From Phallus indusiatus (Eukaryota; Basidiomycota; Agaricomycetes; Phallales; Phallaceae), in the NCBI GenBank assembly GCA_027605045.1, contig JAQFWX010000017.1:857876-921875 (forward strand): a stretch of DNA of 64,000 nucleotides, written 5' to 3'. Under the pieces are notes generated by a model. It did not search any database. It had not been told where the DNA came from and saw nothing but the letters and a program-made list of their open reading frames with translations. The position numbers were made by a program, and so were the translations under genes. Positions 24,828 to 36,621 of this stretch are shown here, piece by piece; the stretch's first letter is position 1; each line of letters opens with the position of its first letter.

Positions 24828-25293
24828 GCTTACTTTTATCGAGTGCTTCTAGTGTGGATTTGTTTACCCCGGAAGACTCTCGTGTCATTTATTTAATTAC
24901 CATATATATAGAATTAAATATAAAGAATGTTGTTTGTGAAATTTTCATCGGTCGGGAGCGCAAATAGATTTGGATTCGCTCAATATATTCAGCGTTTAGG
25001 GTTTAGGGTCTAGGAGCTCAACCCTAGAACTCCCCCTTCGGACTTATGGGAAGTTGTCTTACAATATCGGAAGGTTATCCATAAAATTTATTCAATGAAG
25101 TATTCGTAGTCTTTATAGAATTAACTGCGTAGGTCGACTTGTTGAAGTGAGCACAAAGACATCTCTACTGGTTCACAACCATCGTTACAACCGTAGTTAC
25201 ATATGTAGTTGAGGAGAAAATGATACTAATCATCATAACTGCATTCAAAATTAGTAACGGTAACGAAACATGACACTCCAGACTTACAAAACC

Positions 25294-26271
25294 AATGCCC
25301 TAAGTTCTATGCTTTCCCTTAGAGGCGCGCCCTCGGGAGTAGTAGGATCCGCGAAAGACGTGTGGGGTGTAAGACGAGCCACACCGTCTACGACACGGGA
25401 TTCAGAACTACGAACAAGAAATTAGATCTGTTTATAACATTCCCCAAACATTTTTACACACCACTTTATGAGGACAGCTTCTTCAGGCATCATTCCTCGC
25501 AGGTATTTCCATTGATGAGCCGGATTGAAATTGACACCAAACGTTTCGCCTGTGCGTTCAGGGTACTTCAATGTCGTAGGAATCAGATCCTGATCCCAGT
25601 TGACCGAGCGGTAATCGCAAAGGGCGAGGGGTGACTCAATAGCGGGGTGAGAGATGGGGCGCCACAGATTGACAATTTGGTAGCGGTGTTTCAGCAATTC
25701 TTGAGCTGATTCGGGAACGTGATCAAGAACACGATTCTTGGCAGCTTCTGGTGTTTGATCAACGTGGACCCTGCGGGCCTAAAAACCGGTTACAATTTTT
25801 TTTCAACTATGAGATAAGAAAGGATATTTACCGGCTGACGGTTACCCGGTTCATCCTTTACGCCATGGCGGTGACGACGGATAGCTAGAAGACCATCAGC
25901 TATGAGTTTGACTAGTACCTTTAAACAAAGATAAACGTACTGTGGTCGAAGATGACAACCTTAACAGCGCCAGTGTGTTTCTTGAGAACTTCAATACTTT
26001 CGGGATAGTACACGTCCTTGATAGCTTCCTCATCATCAAAGTTTTTCAAAGAGGACGTATGCTTAATAAACTTGAATCCAGTAGTATCGAGATCATATTG
26101 GTCTTCTTTGCCTCGGACGTTCTCAACAACAAACTCCTTTGGCACGGAAGTGACGTTCGTTTGCGTTTGACCTTTCGCAGGGTCAGCGCCGACAATGTAG
26201 AAGGGTTTGGAGCCGTCGCTGGGAAGGGTAGTATAGAAGAGAGTTGCGCTAACGACGTCGGCAGTGGCCAT
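25294..26271 (-). CDS. CmcJ/NvfI-family oxidoreductase (hydroxylase/desaturase-like)
   Basis: The protein belongs to the fungal family containing the cephalosporin hydroxylase-associated CmcJ and the non-haem iron enzyme NvfI. Four exons were placed: 26271-25941, 25884-25832, 25778-25462 and 25407-25294. Joins give DHTIRRHRHG, QPARRVHVDQTP and LIKCSESRVVDG. Conserved blocks are VHVDQTPEAAKNRVLDHVPE, YQIVNLWRPISHPAIESPL, LALCDYRSVNWDQDL and LTPHTSFADP. H and D of VHVDQT are the likely iron ligands by family analogy. About 270 residues matches the family. It is probably a cytosolic enzyme of secondary metabolism, though no biosynthetic cluster surrounds it. The substrate is unknown. Confidence 0.8.
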
Positions 26272-27208
26272 TTAGGATAGAGGGTATGACGAAAAGTGTG
26301 TGAGACTCATATTTCTGCTAGAGTTCATATAGATATGACAGTCTTAGACGTGTGACAAATCGAGTCATGGTACTATCATGAGTACCTATGGCGTCAACTT
26401 CTAGAAGGCTTGATCATTTGCTATCCATGCCACTGGCAGCCAATCGATTTACGGCTTAGAAATAATTTGTGAGCAATATTCACGTCTATTGATCGCCGTA
26501 GTAGGATTGGGATTGCGTGTTAGGATCGGCCATCACAGATAAAACGCCAGGATACCGGCAGACCAAGAGTCCAGGCAGTTGCATGTCAAAGCAGTTCATT
26601 CACACCATTCCCGAGGACAAAACGGGTAATTTTGCTGATTTCAAGACACATTCCCCATTCCCTAAAGATAATCTGTTTACTAATGATCATAGATAATCAG
26701 TAAAATTGGGTACCTTGGTCCCTTCCGTTGAGCAAGGTTTGTTTAACTTCGTGTCACAACTTGCAAGTTCGTGTTAGCCACCAAGTCCAATAAGCAATCC
26801 TATATAACACCTAGAATACGAAAATATCAATAACAAAACTGTGGAGGAAAGATACAGAAGAATATGTTGACCAGTTCTTCCCAACTGCAGAGATAAAAAA
26901 AGACGAGTCACTTCGTCACACAACTGTGATGCCGCCCATGTCAATGATGTCACTCGGGTCTGACTCTTTTTGGGCGTTGAAAGCTAATGAGGCGTTTCGC
27001 GAACTTCGTCCCATTGATTGATGAGCTAAACCGATAAGAGCATGCATTTCACACCGTGACAAAGATGTACATATGCGATGTATGTAAATATCAACTGTCG
27101 GTTATGTCAACTTGTACATCGTAAAATCATGTTATTTGTTCGTAAATTGTTCGTAATAAAACACTCATGAATCATAAATACTCTTGTAATAATCAGAAAA
27201 CAGACAAA
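26272..27208. other. Intergenic region
   Basis: About 940 bases lie between the CmcJ-like start and the end of the first DUF2235 gene. No gene, RNA or clear repeat was recognised. Confidence 0.5.
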
Positions 27209-29022
27209 TCAGTAGCGCCACACTGCTTTAGGTTTATTCTTCCAGAGAGCTCGCGGTGTGTATGCCAAGGTGGTGTCTTGCATACGCTCTTGTACGGTAA
27301 TGTGCACGTTGGGCGTTGCATCGGGTATTTGGCGAGGTCTTCCAAGGTTCCACCTTGCAACAACACGAGTCAGTCAGTTTCTTTGGTCCAAAATTACTTG
27401 AATTTTCACAAACCTCCAGCTGCGATGCCACACTCCGTTCTGATCCTGCCATGAAACAAAGAAAGGAATGACTTCAAGTATCCACCATAAAGGCTGAGAC
27501 TGCAACGGATCATGCAGAGGTTGTATAGCATCCACAGAATCTAGTTTCGCCGCTTCCGGTGAATACAACGGGGATGGCAAAGCACTGCCGATAACATCCT
27601 TTTCGATTTCGAGGAGTTTCTTGGCCAGTTGGACTTCACTTGTCGATAGATTAAACATTGATAAGGGGATATTTGCAGCAGCTAGGGCAGCCGAATCGAA
27701 AACAATTCCGCATTGAGAGCTAACGATCTCGCGGATCATCCAGCGCAATGTTATGTCGCTCAAGGAGGGCGTGTCTTGTGCTGTGTCCCCTCCTCCAATA
27801 TCTATTTTGGCGGCTCAGAAGACTTCATTAGCTTATGAACGGACGAAAATACCGCTATGACATCCTGAGAACCAAACCTCTAGAACATCGGTGGTCGGAC
27901 CACCAACTGGGTCAGTTTTTATAGTCGGAAGACTGGCGTGCTGAGGATCCTTGCGGGCAGCTTTGGCATTAGGAGAAGGCCGATGATACAAGTTTGGCTG
28001 GAATCTTGCTCGGTGCTGTCGACAAATTTAAATCACCTTTCCTTTGGCAAAATTGTGTTATTTGACTCACCTCGTCGAGAGCAACTGCGTGACGGAAATA
28101 TTTGATTGCTGTATTGCCCGCCGTGAAAGGAAAATTACGTGAGAAGAGTATGCCCACACTAGACACTGTCTCCCTATCCAATCAATCATACGGTCATGTT
28201 TTGTTCTTGGTTGAAACCAACTCCGCTTACCAGCATCCCACGAAATCGATCAAGACAGGTTTGGAAAATGTTTCTTTGAATTGCGCCGCCAACGCCATGT
28301 TCTTCTTACCCGTTTTCTTATAAAGGTTATACGCAAACCCGACTTGCTCTAAAGAAAGGTTTTTTATTTTCTAGTTTGTACATTTTCAACTCCAGACTTA
28401 CCAATATTATCGATAGGAAGTAAACCGACCTTGTGTGGACGATTCAGATTAAATTAACCCGACGTCAATCAAATTACTCACTTTGTATAACATTCCAGCT
28501 AGTGCTCGCGCGGTGTACGCACCACGAGAAAACCCGAATAAGCAAATTCGGTCTCCATCTCTGTAGTTCTGCATAAGAAAATCGTAACCTCCCATAATCT
28601 AATACAACGGTATCATAATGCAGGATATCGCCAAATAGAGCAAACGAACATGAATGTCCAGATACCACGCGAATGCTTCGTCGACCAACATGGCACACCA
28701 CTTTCTCATGGAACCCATAACTCCAGGAGCTGCATAGGTTCCAACTCCTGGCTGCAAATTTGTTTGAATGAGGTTTTTTGACGAACACTATCACCACAAC
28801 CTACCTGATAGTACACAAGCTGCTCCGAACCATCCTTTTTCAGGACACTGAATAATTTGATCACATTTGTATTCTGGAAACATATGAATGAGCTTTCATG
28901 AAAGATAGGGTGCGTCAATTTATCCTCACATTTTCCTGAAATTCTTCATCTGTGCCATCGAAACAAAGCACAAGTGTCCGAGAACGTTTCGAGGTGGTTG
29001 AGGAAGGCTTCGTTGACGCCAT
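27209..29022 (-). CDS. DUF2235 / Tle1-like alpha-beta hydrolase, copy A
   Basis: The family is named for bacterial Tle1 phospholipase effectors and is expanded in mushrooms as uncharacterised hydrolases. The start (29022) opens MASTKPSSTTSKRSRTLVL then CFDGTDEEFQEN; the Asp after CF is a family mark. The nucleophile elbow is CLFGFSRGAYTARALAG (G-x-S-x-G, near 28530-28560). CHSDIGGGDTAQDTPSLSD spans an intron near 27770-27850 and probably holds an active-site Asp-His segment. The C-terminal part includes KLDSVDAIQPLHD and ends NKPKAVWRY (stop 27209). About ten short exons are indicated. All segments are open, so this copy looks functional. It lies about 3.35 kb from a close tandem paralogue. 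The substrate is unknown. Confidence 0.8.
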
Positions 29023-30562
29023 GCCGAAAAAACGTGATTACAATAGAGGTCGTGAAAGGGGTTCGTCAAGTTTCGTTATATAGCGGGAATAAGGAGCTCC
29101 ACCGAGTATCACTGTTGCCCCTAATAAACGCTTGGATCTCAATTGAACGTATAGGAGACCTTAGAGGGCGTGGTGCTGAAGCCAGTCAAGACAAAGGTGC
29201 ATGTCTTCTAATAAGCTAACGAGAAAACGCACGATTCTATTTTTAGTCCGCACGTTGGATTTACCAAGCCTATAGCGAGGATCTGTGGCTAGGATAGTCC
29301 ATTTGATGGAGGCTAAATTTGGAAAGGCTTGCAATTCACATGGTCATGACTTGAAAGTGCGAAAATTTAGAGTGAATTACTGCGGCACGTAGGAGTATAA
29401 AGCGTGGGATTTCACACCAGGCGGGCTGTGTGAGAGAGTGTATTAAATTTGAGCGGGGTAACAATGGCACCTTTAATTGAATGGCTGCCTAATATCGAGG
29501 TTCCCACAAACCACGTTAGAATACACTGTGTAATCACATGTAATGAGACAAGATTATTGACAATTCAAAACAAAACCCGGTACACGCACGTCAATTGGAG
29601 TCAAGACCTGGACTTTCAAAGAACAAGTAACTTCACCGAGTCCGGGTCATTCTGACGCGTGCCAAGGTGCCATTACATACATGATATGCCAAAATGTCTG
29701 AATACGCTTGAATGGTTCGACTCCATACCGATATTATGAGTCCGAGATAGAAGCCTATGCTCCACTCTTAAATAACTTCGGCAACCAGGAACTTCGGGGA
29801 AGCGTGTCGGAGAGCAAGGGACGCCCGGCATCCTTCGTGAGAGACACAGAGACACTCAACATATGCACAAGTAATTTTAAACGGGTTCTCTAGGCAGAAA
29901 GACGTCTGAAAGGCGAATAAATCTTGAGATAACCCGCCTGAAAACGCCTTGGTCGCCGCTGGCTTACAAAATCGCCAACGTGACTGTGATAGTGTGACTG
30001 GGCGTTCTTCGCTCACGTAACATCAAAGCATTTCACAAAGTGCCAGTGACGAAGACTCAGATGTCTCTTGTTACGACGGGGAGATAAATGCTTTCAACAG
30101 TAAGGATTATTACTCAACATATACCCCGACCATAATCTCCAGACCTACTAGTAGATTACCGCGCAACAATATCGTTGAATTGTAATAAAATGGCATCGCG
30201 GACATACCTGGCAGGTCCAGCTTTTACTTGTTTACAAGCATTACGTTCAAACTGCGGCTTCCTGTTCCGTGTAGTAGGTCAGTAGGTCTAGGCTCTTCGC
30301 TTGAGGGTAAGAAAATAGTCAGGTGACTCCGAAAGTCCGAGTCTGAAGACTGATTTTTATACCCGGTCTATCTGTCTCAGCGACGGCGGGGAACACCGCG
30401 ATTAATAGATATGTATTTCGCAAGTTTGTTGAACAGCTCGTTCCAGATTACTGACTAAATCGAGGAAAGGATGGCGTTTGCACACAGATGATATACGTAA
30501 CGAAACATGTTTGCAATATAGTATATAAATTAAATTAGAAAAGAAAGAGTCAATTTGAGAAG
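29023..30562. other. Intergenic region between tandem DUF2235 copies
   Basis: The stretch includes the promoter of copy A (TATATAA on the minus strand at 29076-29082). Sequence up to about 29220 matches the 5' flank of copy B (32430-32590). A further patch near 29950-30010 resembles 32970-33030. No separate gene is recognised. Confidence 0.55.
29076..29082 (-). promoter_or_regulatory. TATA box of DUF2235 copy A
   Basis: TATATAA on the minus strand lies about 54 bases upstream of the ATG at 29022. A matching TATATAAA lies 53 bases upstream of the paralogous ATG, so the element is shared by both copies. Confidence 0.5.
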
Positions 30563-32367
30563 TCAATAGCGCCACACTGTTTTCGGTTTATTCTCCCAAA
30601 CAGCTCGCGGTGTGTATCCCAAAGTGGTGTCTTGCATACGCTCTCGTACGGTAATATGCACGTTGGGTGTCCGATAAGGTATTTGGCGAGGTCTTCCAAG
30701 GTTCCACCTTGTAACAACACGATCAGTCAGTTTCTTGTTCCACAAATACTTGAATTTTCACAAACCTCCAACTGCGATGCCACACTCCGTTCTGATCCTG
30801 CCATGAAACAAAGAAAGGAATGACTTCAAGTATCCACCATAAAGGTCGGGATTGCAACTGATCATGCAGAGGTTGTATAGCATCCACAGAATCTAATTTC
30901 GCCGCTTCCGGTGAATACAATGGGCCGCCAGTATCACCATTGGCTTCAGGGAGTGTCCTGTTCAGCTGGAATTCACTTGCCGACAGATCAAGGATTGACA
31001 GGGGATCTTTGCAGCAGCCAAGGCAGCTGTATCAAAAAGGACCCCGCACTGAGAGCTAACGACCTCACGGATCATCCAACGCAAGGTAATACCGCTCAAA
31101 GAGGACGTGCCCTGTGGCGTATCTCCTCCCCGATATCTATTTTTATAGCTTTCAGAAAGGCTTAATTAGGTGTTTGACTGGAGGAAATACCACTGTGAAC
31201 CCCTGTGAACCAAACCTCTAGGACATCGGTAGGCGTACCATCAACTGGGTCACTCGGGAAACTGGCCTGCTGAGGATCCTTAGACGCAGATTTATCATCA
31301 GGGGCAGGCCGATGGTACAAATTTGGCTGGAATTTTGCTCGATGCTGTCAACAAATTTGAAATCGATACTTTTCTTCGGGGCTCTGAATAATGTTGTTTG
31401 ACCCACCTCGTCGAGAGAAAGTGCATGACGGAAATATTTGATTGCTGTATTGCTCGTCGTGAAAGGAAAATCACGTGAGTAGATTATGCCCACACTGGCC
31501 ACTGTATCCCTGTCCACGCAATCACAAGGTCATGTTTCGCTTTTAGACCTGATAACAACTTTGCTTACCAGCACCCTACGAAATCAATCAAGACGGGTTT
31601 GGAAAATGTTTCCTTAAACTGCGCTGCCAACACCATGTTCTTCCTGCCCGTTTCCTTGTAGATATTATACGCAAATCCAACTTGTTCTGAGGAGAAAGAT
31701 TTGCCCTCCTCTAGTATATACGTTCAGTTTCAAGCTCACCAGTGTTATCCTTGGGAAGCAAACCGACCTTAAACGAACGACTCAGAAATTAGAGTGAGTC
31801 CGAATTCAACCAGAATACTACTCACTTTCTCTAACATTCCCGCTAGTGCTCGGGCAGTATACGCACCACGAGAAAACCCAAATAAACAAATTCGATCTCC
31901 GTCTCTGTAGTTCTGCATGAGAAAAGTATAACCACCCATAATCTGATGTAAAGGTATCATAATCCACGTGAACCGCAGAAAGAGAACACGACAAACATGA
32001 ATGTCCAGATACCACGCGACCGCTTCGTCGACCAACATGGCGAACCACTTTCTCACAGAACCCATAATCCCAGGAGCCGCATAGGTTCCAAGCCCTGCCT
32101 GTGAATCATTTTATGTAAATAAGGCGTTTTTTCATGACGTGAAATCATCACAATTCACCTGATAGTACACAATCTGCTCGGGGCTGTCCTTTTGCAAAAG
32201 ACTGAAAAGTTTGACCACGTTTGTGTTCTAGGAGCATATCAATGAGCTTTCATAGAGAGGAAAAATCTCCTCACATTTGTATTGAATTTATCGCCTGTGC
32301 CATCAAAACACAACACAAGTGTCCGAGAAGAACTCGAGACGCTTGAGGAGAGTTTGGTTGATGCCAT
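30563..32367 (-). pseudogene. DUF2235 / Tle1-like hydrolase, copy B, apparently disrupted
   Basis: This is a close paralogue of the copy at 27209-29022, in the same orientation and exon layout. It keeps the start (MASTKLSSSVSSSSRTLVL, then CFDGTGDKF), the nucleophile block CLFGFSRGAYTARALAG and the C-terminus (KLDSVDAIQPLHD to VWRY). In the exon that encodes DIGGG in copy A, this copy lacks one base (near 31125), which brings a TGA at 31096-31098. A second one-base loss lies near 31000, where copy A reads IPLSMFNL. An alternative acceptor nine bases downstream could rescue the first break but would delete the DIGG residues; the second break remains. It is most likely a decaying duplicate, or a gene with changed splicing. 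Confidence 0.65.
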
Positions 32368-33642
32368 ACCGAGAAACGTAATTGTATAGAAGTTGAAGGT
32401 GATTTTTCTAGTTTGTTTCTTTATATACTCTCTTCAATTTTCAGGGATAAAAAGCTCCACCAGGGATCAGTATAGCATTGCGATAATACATTGTCTTCAC
32501 TCGAACATATAGGAGACGGGCTTTGAATGCCATGGTGCTACGTTGTCCAGTGCATACTTTCTGGTAGGCTAATGAGACTCAATTATACTTCAGACTGGGT
32601 AATCACCTCTAATCACATGAGAGTAGTTCGACATAAACATCGACGATTCAGATCCGGATTCAGTGTACGCACAACAGTTGGATCTTAGACTTGTACTCCG
32701 GAAAAAACCGAGTAGTTCTCTTGGGGACGCGGGGACGGGTCACCGTGACCGGTAGTGCCAGTAGTGCCAGTGCTACAATACGTATTATCGACTTTATGGA
32801 CACTGGACAGGACCTGGGGGAAGCGTACCTGTCAGAAAACAGGAACATCTTATGATACACTCTCAACTTCCATGGTACAAGGATATACAGTAGTGATTCA
32901 AAAATGTTCAACAAAAATGGGTTTTTGAGGCGGGAAGGGGTCGGGAGACGAATGAGCTTCCAGGGAGAAAACACCACTGGCTTACAAATCGTCGCTACAA
33001 CTGTGACAGTGTGACTTGACGTTCATCCAGGTTCATCCCCATACAGCTACAAAGTATAGAGTCAGCGGCCAGATGACGGACGCGATCATAGGGCTTTTAG
33101 TAAGTATTGATCAGTCTGTAACTCTGTAGGAAGATTAGCTTGCTACGTAACATTGTTCTTAAGCTGTAACACATCAATACAGGCAGAATCTGGATATATC
33201 TCCCGGCCAATTCAGCCTTTACGTCTCTACTTCTATCTTGTTATAATAGGGCTTGGGCCATGGTTTCCCCTGTTTTGTTATGAAACTTTAGGGAATACAG
33301 CTCCGGCGAGGACCATTGTCGGTTCGTCGAATCATTCTTAAGGCTGTGAACCTTGTTTGTTTTGTTTGTTTTTTCTTGGTGGAGCTTTCTGGTGAGGATC
33401 AGCCAGTACGGTCAGTCGAGCACCAGGTCGTTAGCCTTGCGTATAACATAGCAAAAAGCGTATGTGTGAGGGAGTTTTCTAGTTTGTGCTTTAAGCCTGA
33501 CTCATTAATCTGTTGTATCAAATTCAAAAAAAATTTAATGTCGTTAGTATGTAACATTTACCGTCTCCGTGGTGTACACTGTACAGTATCCAAGGTTCTT
33601 CCATACATGATGAAAAACAGCAAAAAATTGAAAAAAGGAAAT
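32368..33642. other. Intergenic region
   Basis: This spans the 5' flank of DUF2235 copy B and the 3' flank of the transporter gene. Beyond the duplicated flank (to about 33030) no gene or structured element was recognised. Confidence 0.5.
32420..32427 (-). promoter_or_regulatory. TATA box of DUF2235 copy B
   Basis: TATATAAA on the minus strand lies 53 bases upstream of the ATG at 32367, at the same spacing as in copy A. Confidence 0.45.
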
Positions 33643-35946
33643 TTACAGTTGATATCTATACCCGCTCCAATTGTCTCCTTTCTCCCTTTGGGCACATCTC
33701 ACAGTCTCAAAAACCCCGTTTTCTTTCTTTCTTGCCTCCTGCTGGCTGTCAAGCTTTTGATCCTCAGATAAGATTAACTCGTCTCGTTCGCCCCGCCTCC
33801 GTTTCTTATTCTCTCGGTCCATGGATATTATAAGCATTAGTGTCACTATGAAGCCTAGTGACAGATACCCTAGTTGAATCGCATGTCCAAGTGTGTAACG
33901 TGGAGCGTTTTTGGCAAGGTACTAAAACGAAGGAGGGTAATTATAATTCAGCGCCAGGTGAGAACTTCTGAAAACCATTAATATATTACCACATTGGAAC
34001 TGACAATCCCTTGAAGATTTCCACTAAACCAAGAAACATTGATCGTCAATTTTCACTCGGCAAAATACATAAGACCAGTACTTACAACCCGATCGCCATA
34101 GCTATTGTCACGCCGCGTTTATAGCTCCCCTCTACATTACTTCCGAACCATGCTCTGGTAAGTTTGTCAGTTCGCAGGAGGGAGGCAGATGGCCGCGTTC
34201 CCTATAATGTACTCACGCTGAGTTCGCGGTAACCGGGTAAGTTCCCGTCGTCGTTAAATAAATAGCAATATACGATAGAGTGGGGTTGCGGGATACGATG
34301 AGAATGATATATCCTACCATTCCTATCGCTAAACATACAAGATTGAAAAATCCGCGATATCCCAATCGATCCGCGTAGTAGCCAACCAAGCACGTTTGAA
34401 TTGACCCAAAAACGTAAATGGGGACACTGAGAAGATTAGCTGGTGTTGCTTCAAACCCTAGTTTGGTGTCGTTATACGCGAACAAAAGTGATAATATACA
34501 GTGGACTAACCTAACTAGAGCACGCGCCAACAGAAAGTCAGTCTCTCTAGCACCCTTTTATCGGATAGAACTGACCTCATTTATTATGGTTGGCGTGAAG
34601 AGTGAGATCGCATAAAGAGGTCCATCACTGAGGGTGGTGATAAGTCAACATTATTTTCCATTATGAAAGCAAAACTTACTATCCCGCAGCGAGCAGCACT
34701 TGAATCAAAGAGTTAGTTCATAATTCGCAACTACACTGCAGATAATGATATATTTTACTTACTAAAAAGCCATGTCTTATAATCCCGGAACGATGCCAAA
34801 ATATGCTTCACCGCGAAACGTTCACCCTCAGCACTGAATTGACCGTCGTCTTTCATCTTGTTGACGATATACCTACGTTCCGCATCTGTAATAAATGCCG
34901 CAGTATCCGGAAAATCAACCACCATCCAGAATGATAGAACTCCGGCTACAACTGTGGCTAAACCTTCCAGAACAAATATCCATGTCTATAAAAGTGCTGA
35001 TGTTGAGGGAAACGTGAATGAGAAAATATATCTAAAGTTACCCATCCTGGTTTACCACCTACTCCTTTCATGTTGGATATGGCTGCTGCGAGTAGACCAC
35101 CGAATGCTCCTGAAACGGTAGCCATGGAGGAAAATATTGCGGTTCGAAAGCCAAATTCTGAGCGTTTGTACCAGCTATCAGTAGTGTGATAATTGCATTA
35201 GACCGATACCCCAACTACACGATACGTAGGATCACTTGCCAGCTGAAAAGATACGCGACTCCCGGAAACAGTCCTGCTTCAAACATTCCAAGGAGAAATC
35301 GCACCGCTGTAAAGTGTTTTTTAAAAACCGGCTTCGCTAAGGTACAGGAAAGAGATGAAGTACCAAGGATACCACTGAAATTTTGAACTAGCCCTTGGGC
35401 AGTCTATATTTCCAATTAGAACATATCTCTTATGAAGTTATGAGAAGGTTTACCATGACAATTCCCCATGAGATCATAGATATGGGTATCCATATAGAAG
35501 GTCGGAGTTTTTTAAGGAAAATATTGCTTGGGACCTCACAGAACATCAGACGTTCATAAAAACGATCGTTGTCGAAAAAAAAATTACTTCGAATGCTCCA
35601 TAGCCTTCAATGAGGACATTCAAATCAACAAGTAGGCGTGAAAGGTTAAATAAACTCAACTAATAAAGAACACTGACAATGCAGTCAAGTATTGACGATC
35701 CGTGATATGGATATCTGCTTCCAGACCGTACAACTGAAAGATGTTCAGCCGAGTTTATAGAACACACGCAGAAAGAGCACGAACTTTGGCATTACCAATA
35801 GAACTCCTGTCGAGAAAACTTAGTAGGTATAAAAAGCTTAGCCATGGAATGAATCGAAAGTCCATTTTGCGGAGAAGAGCTTTAGGGTCCACTTCCAGCT
35901 CCACACTCTCGACGCTCTTGGAACCGGTTTCGATGCCTTTTTCCAC
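33643..35946 (-). CDS. Major facilitator transporter, Dal5/Tna1 (anion:cation symporter) family
   Basis: This is a twelve-helix permease of the allantoate/nicotinate group. Exon 1 (from 35946) reads MEKGIETGSKS then LLRKMDFRFIPWLSFLYLLS and FLDRSSIGNAK, the usual family start. It continues through LYGLEADIHITDRQY, MISWGIVMTAQGLVQ, RFFLGMFEAGLFPGVAYLLS, PANLLSVPIYVFGSIQTCL, YYADRLGYRG and WFGSNVEGSYKRGVTIAIAI. It ends GDNWSGYRYQL, which matches the family's typical terminal motif. At least eight exons are split by short introns. The membrane position is clear; the substrate (vitamin, ureide or organic acid) is not. The YYADRLGYRG loop is the conserved cytoplasmic MFS signature. No frame break was found. 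Confidence 0.82.
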
Positions 35947-36621
35947 GACTTGGACATCAGAGTGTTTTTAGTAATCTCTGCGTCTTGGTTGTGTATCTTG
36001 TTCATACCGTTCAATTATTGAGAAGGATGAGATGAGATAGAGAGACAAGATCCACGGGGTGCGGCTATTAAAGTCTAATTTGGTTTATATATGATCCACG
36101 AGAAGCAATATCCTGAGAAGATCATAGAACCCATGGAGTGAGTAAATCGAAGACTAGCAATGCGTATGTAAAGCTTCTGCCAATGAGTGAAAAGAATGGT
36201 GAGATGTAATCGCAGGAACATACTTATTGTACGCTTCAATATTAAACGACGTCTGGTTTAATTTATCGCATGAACAAACGACAGGATGCTAAAGCGTTTC
36301 TGTTGTAATATTGCCGGCCGTTGATATCTTGAAGATTGATTTTCAGATATGTTCCCTAGCGCTTGACTTCCTGCACTCAGGGACTAAAGTGATGTCTTCC
36401 AGTTCCTTTATTCTTCAACGTTCCTCTCATTCCGGCATTTATTCTGGTCTGGCGGATGTTTTGAGGGATACCACCACAGCGTCTGAGAAATGAAAGGAAG
36501 GTAAAAAATGATAGATTCGAGATATATATAAACGTATCGACAATCGATGGTCAGAGCATAAAAATCAGGTATCCAAAGCCGCAACTCAGCGCCCGCTCAG
36601 GCAGCATATCGTCCTATGCCA
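35947..36621. other. Intergenic region
   Basis: This spacer holds the transporter promoter and the F-box gene's 3' flank. A short plus-strand frame at 36311-36493 has no recognisable character. Nothing else was seen. Confidence 0.5.

Larger units (their letters stand above)
27209..33030. repeat. Tandem duplication carrying two DUF2235 genes
   Basis: The unit 27209 to about 30010 recurs as 30563 to about 33030, head to tail, with starts about 3.35 kb apart. Homology covers the genes, about 200 bases of 5' flank (a shared GCTCCACC and ATATAGGAGAC), and a further patch containing CTGGCTTACAAA near 29957 and 32978. Many substitutions and indels show it is not recent. Confidence 0.65.

Noticed and set aside
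24291..24888. Minus-strand frames of 127 and 77 residues within the laccase
   Set aside because: They are antisense to exons with clear copper motifs.
24995..25008. TTTAGGG repeated twice, telomere-like
   Set aside because: Only two units, and the usual fungal telomere unit is TTAGGG; best seen as chance.
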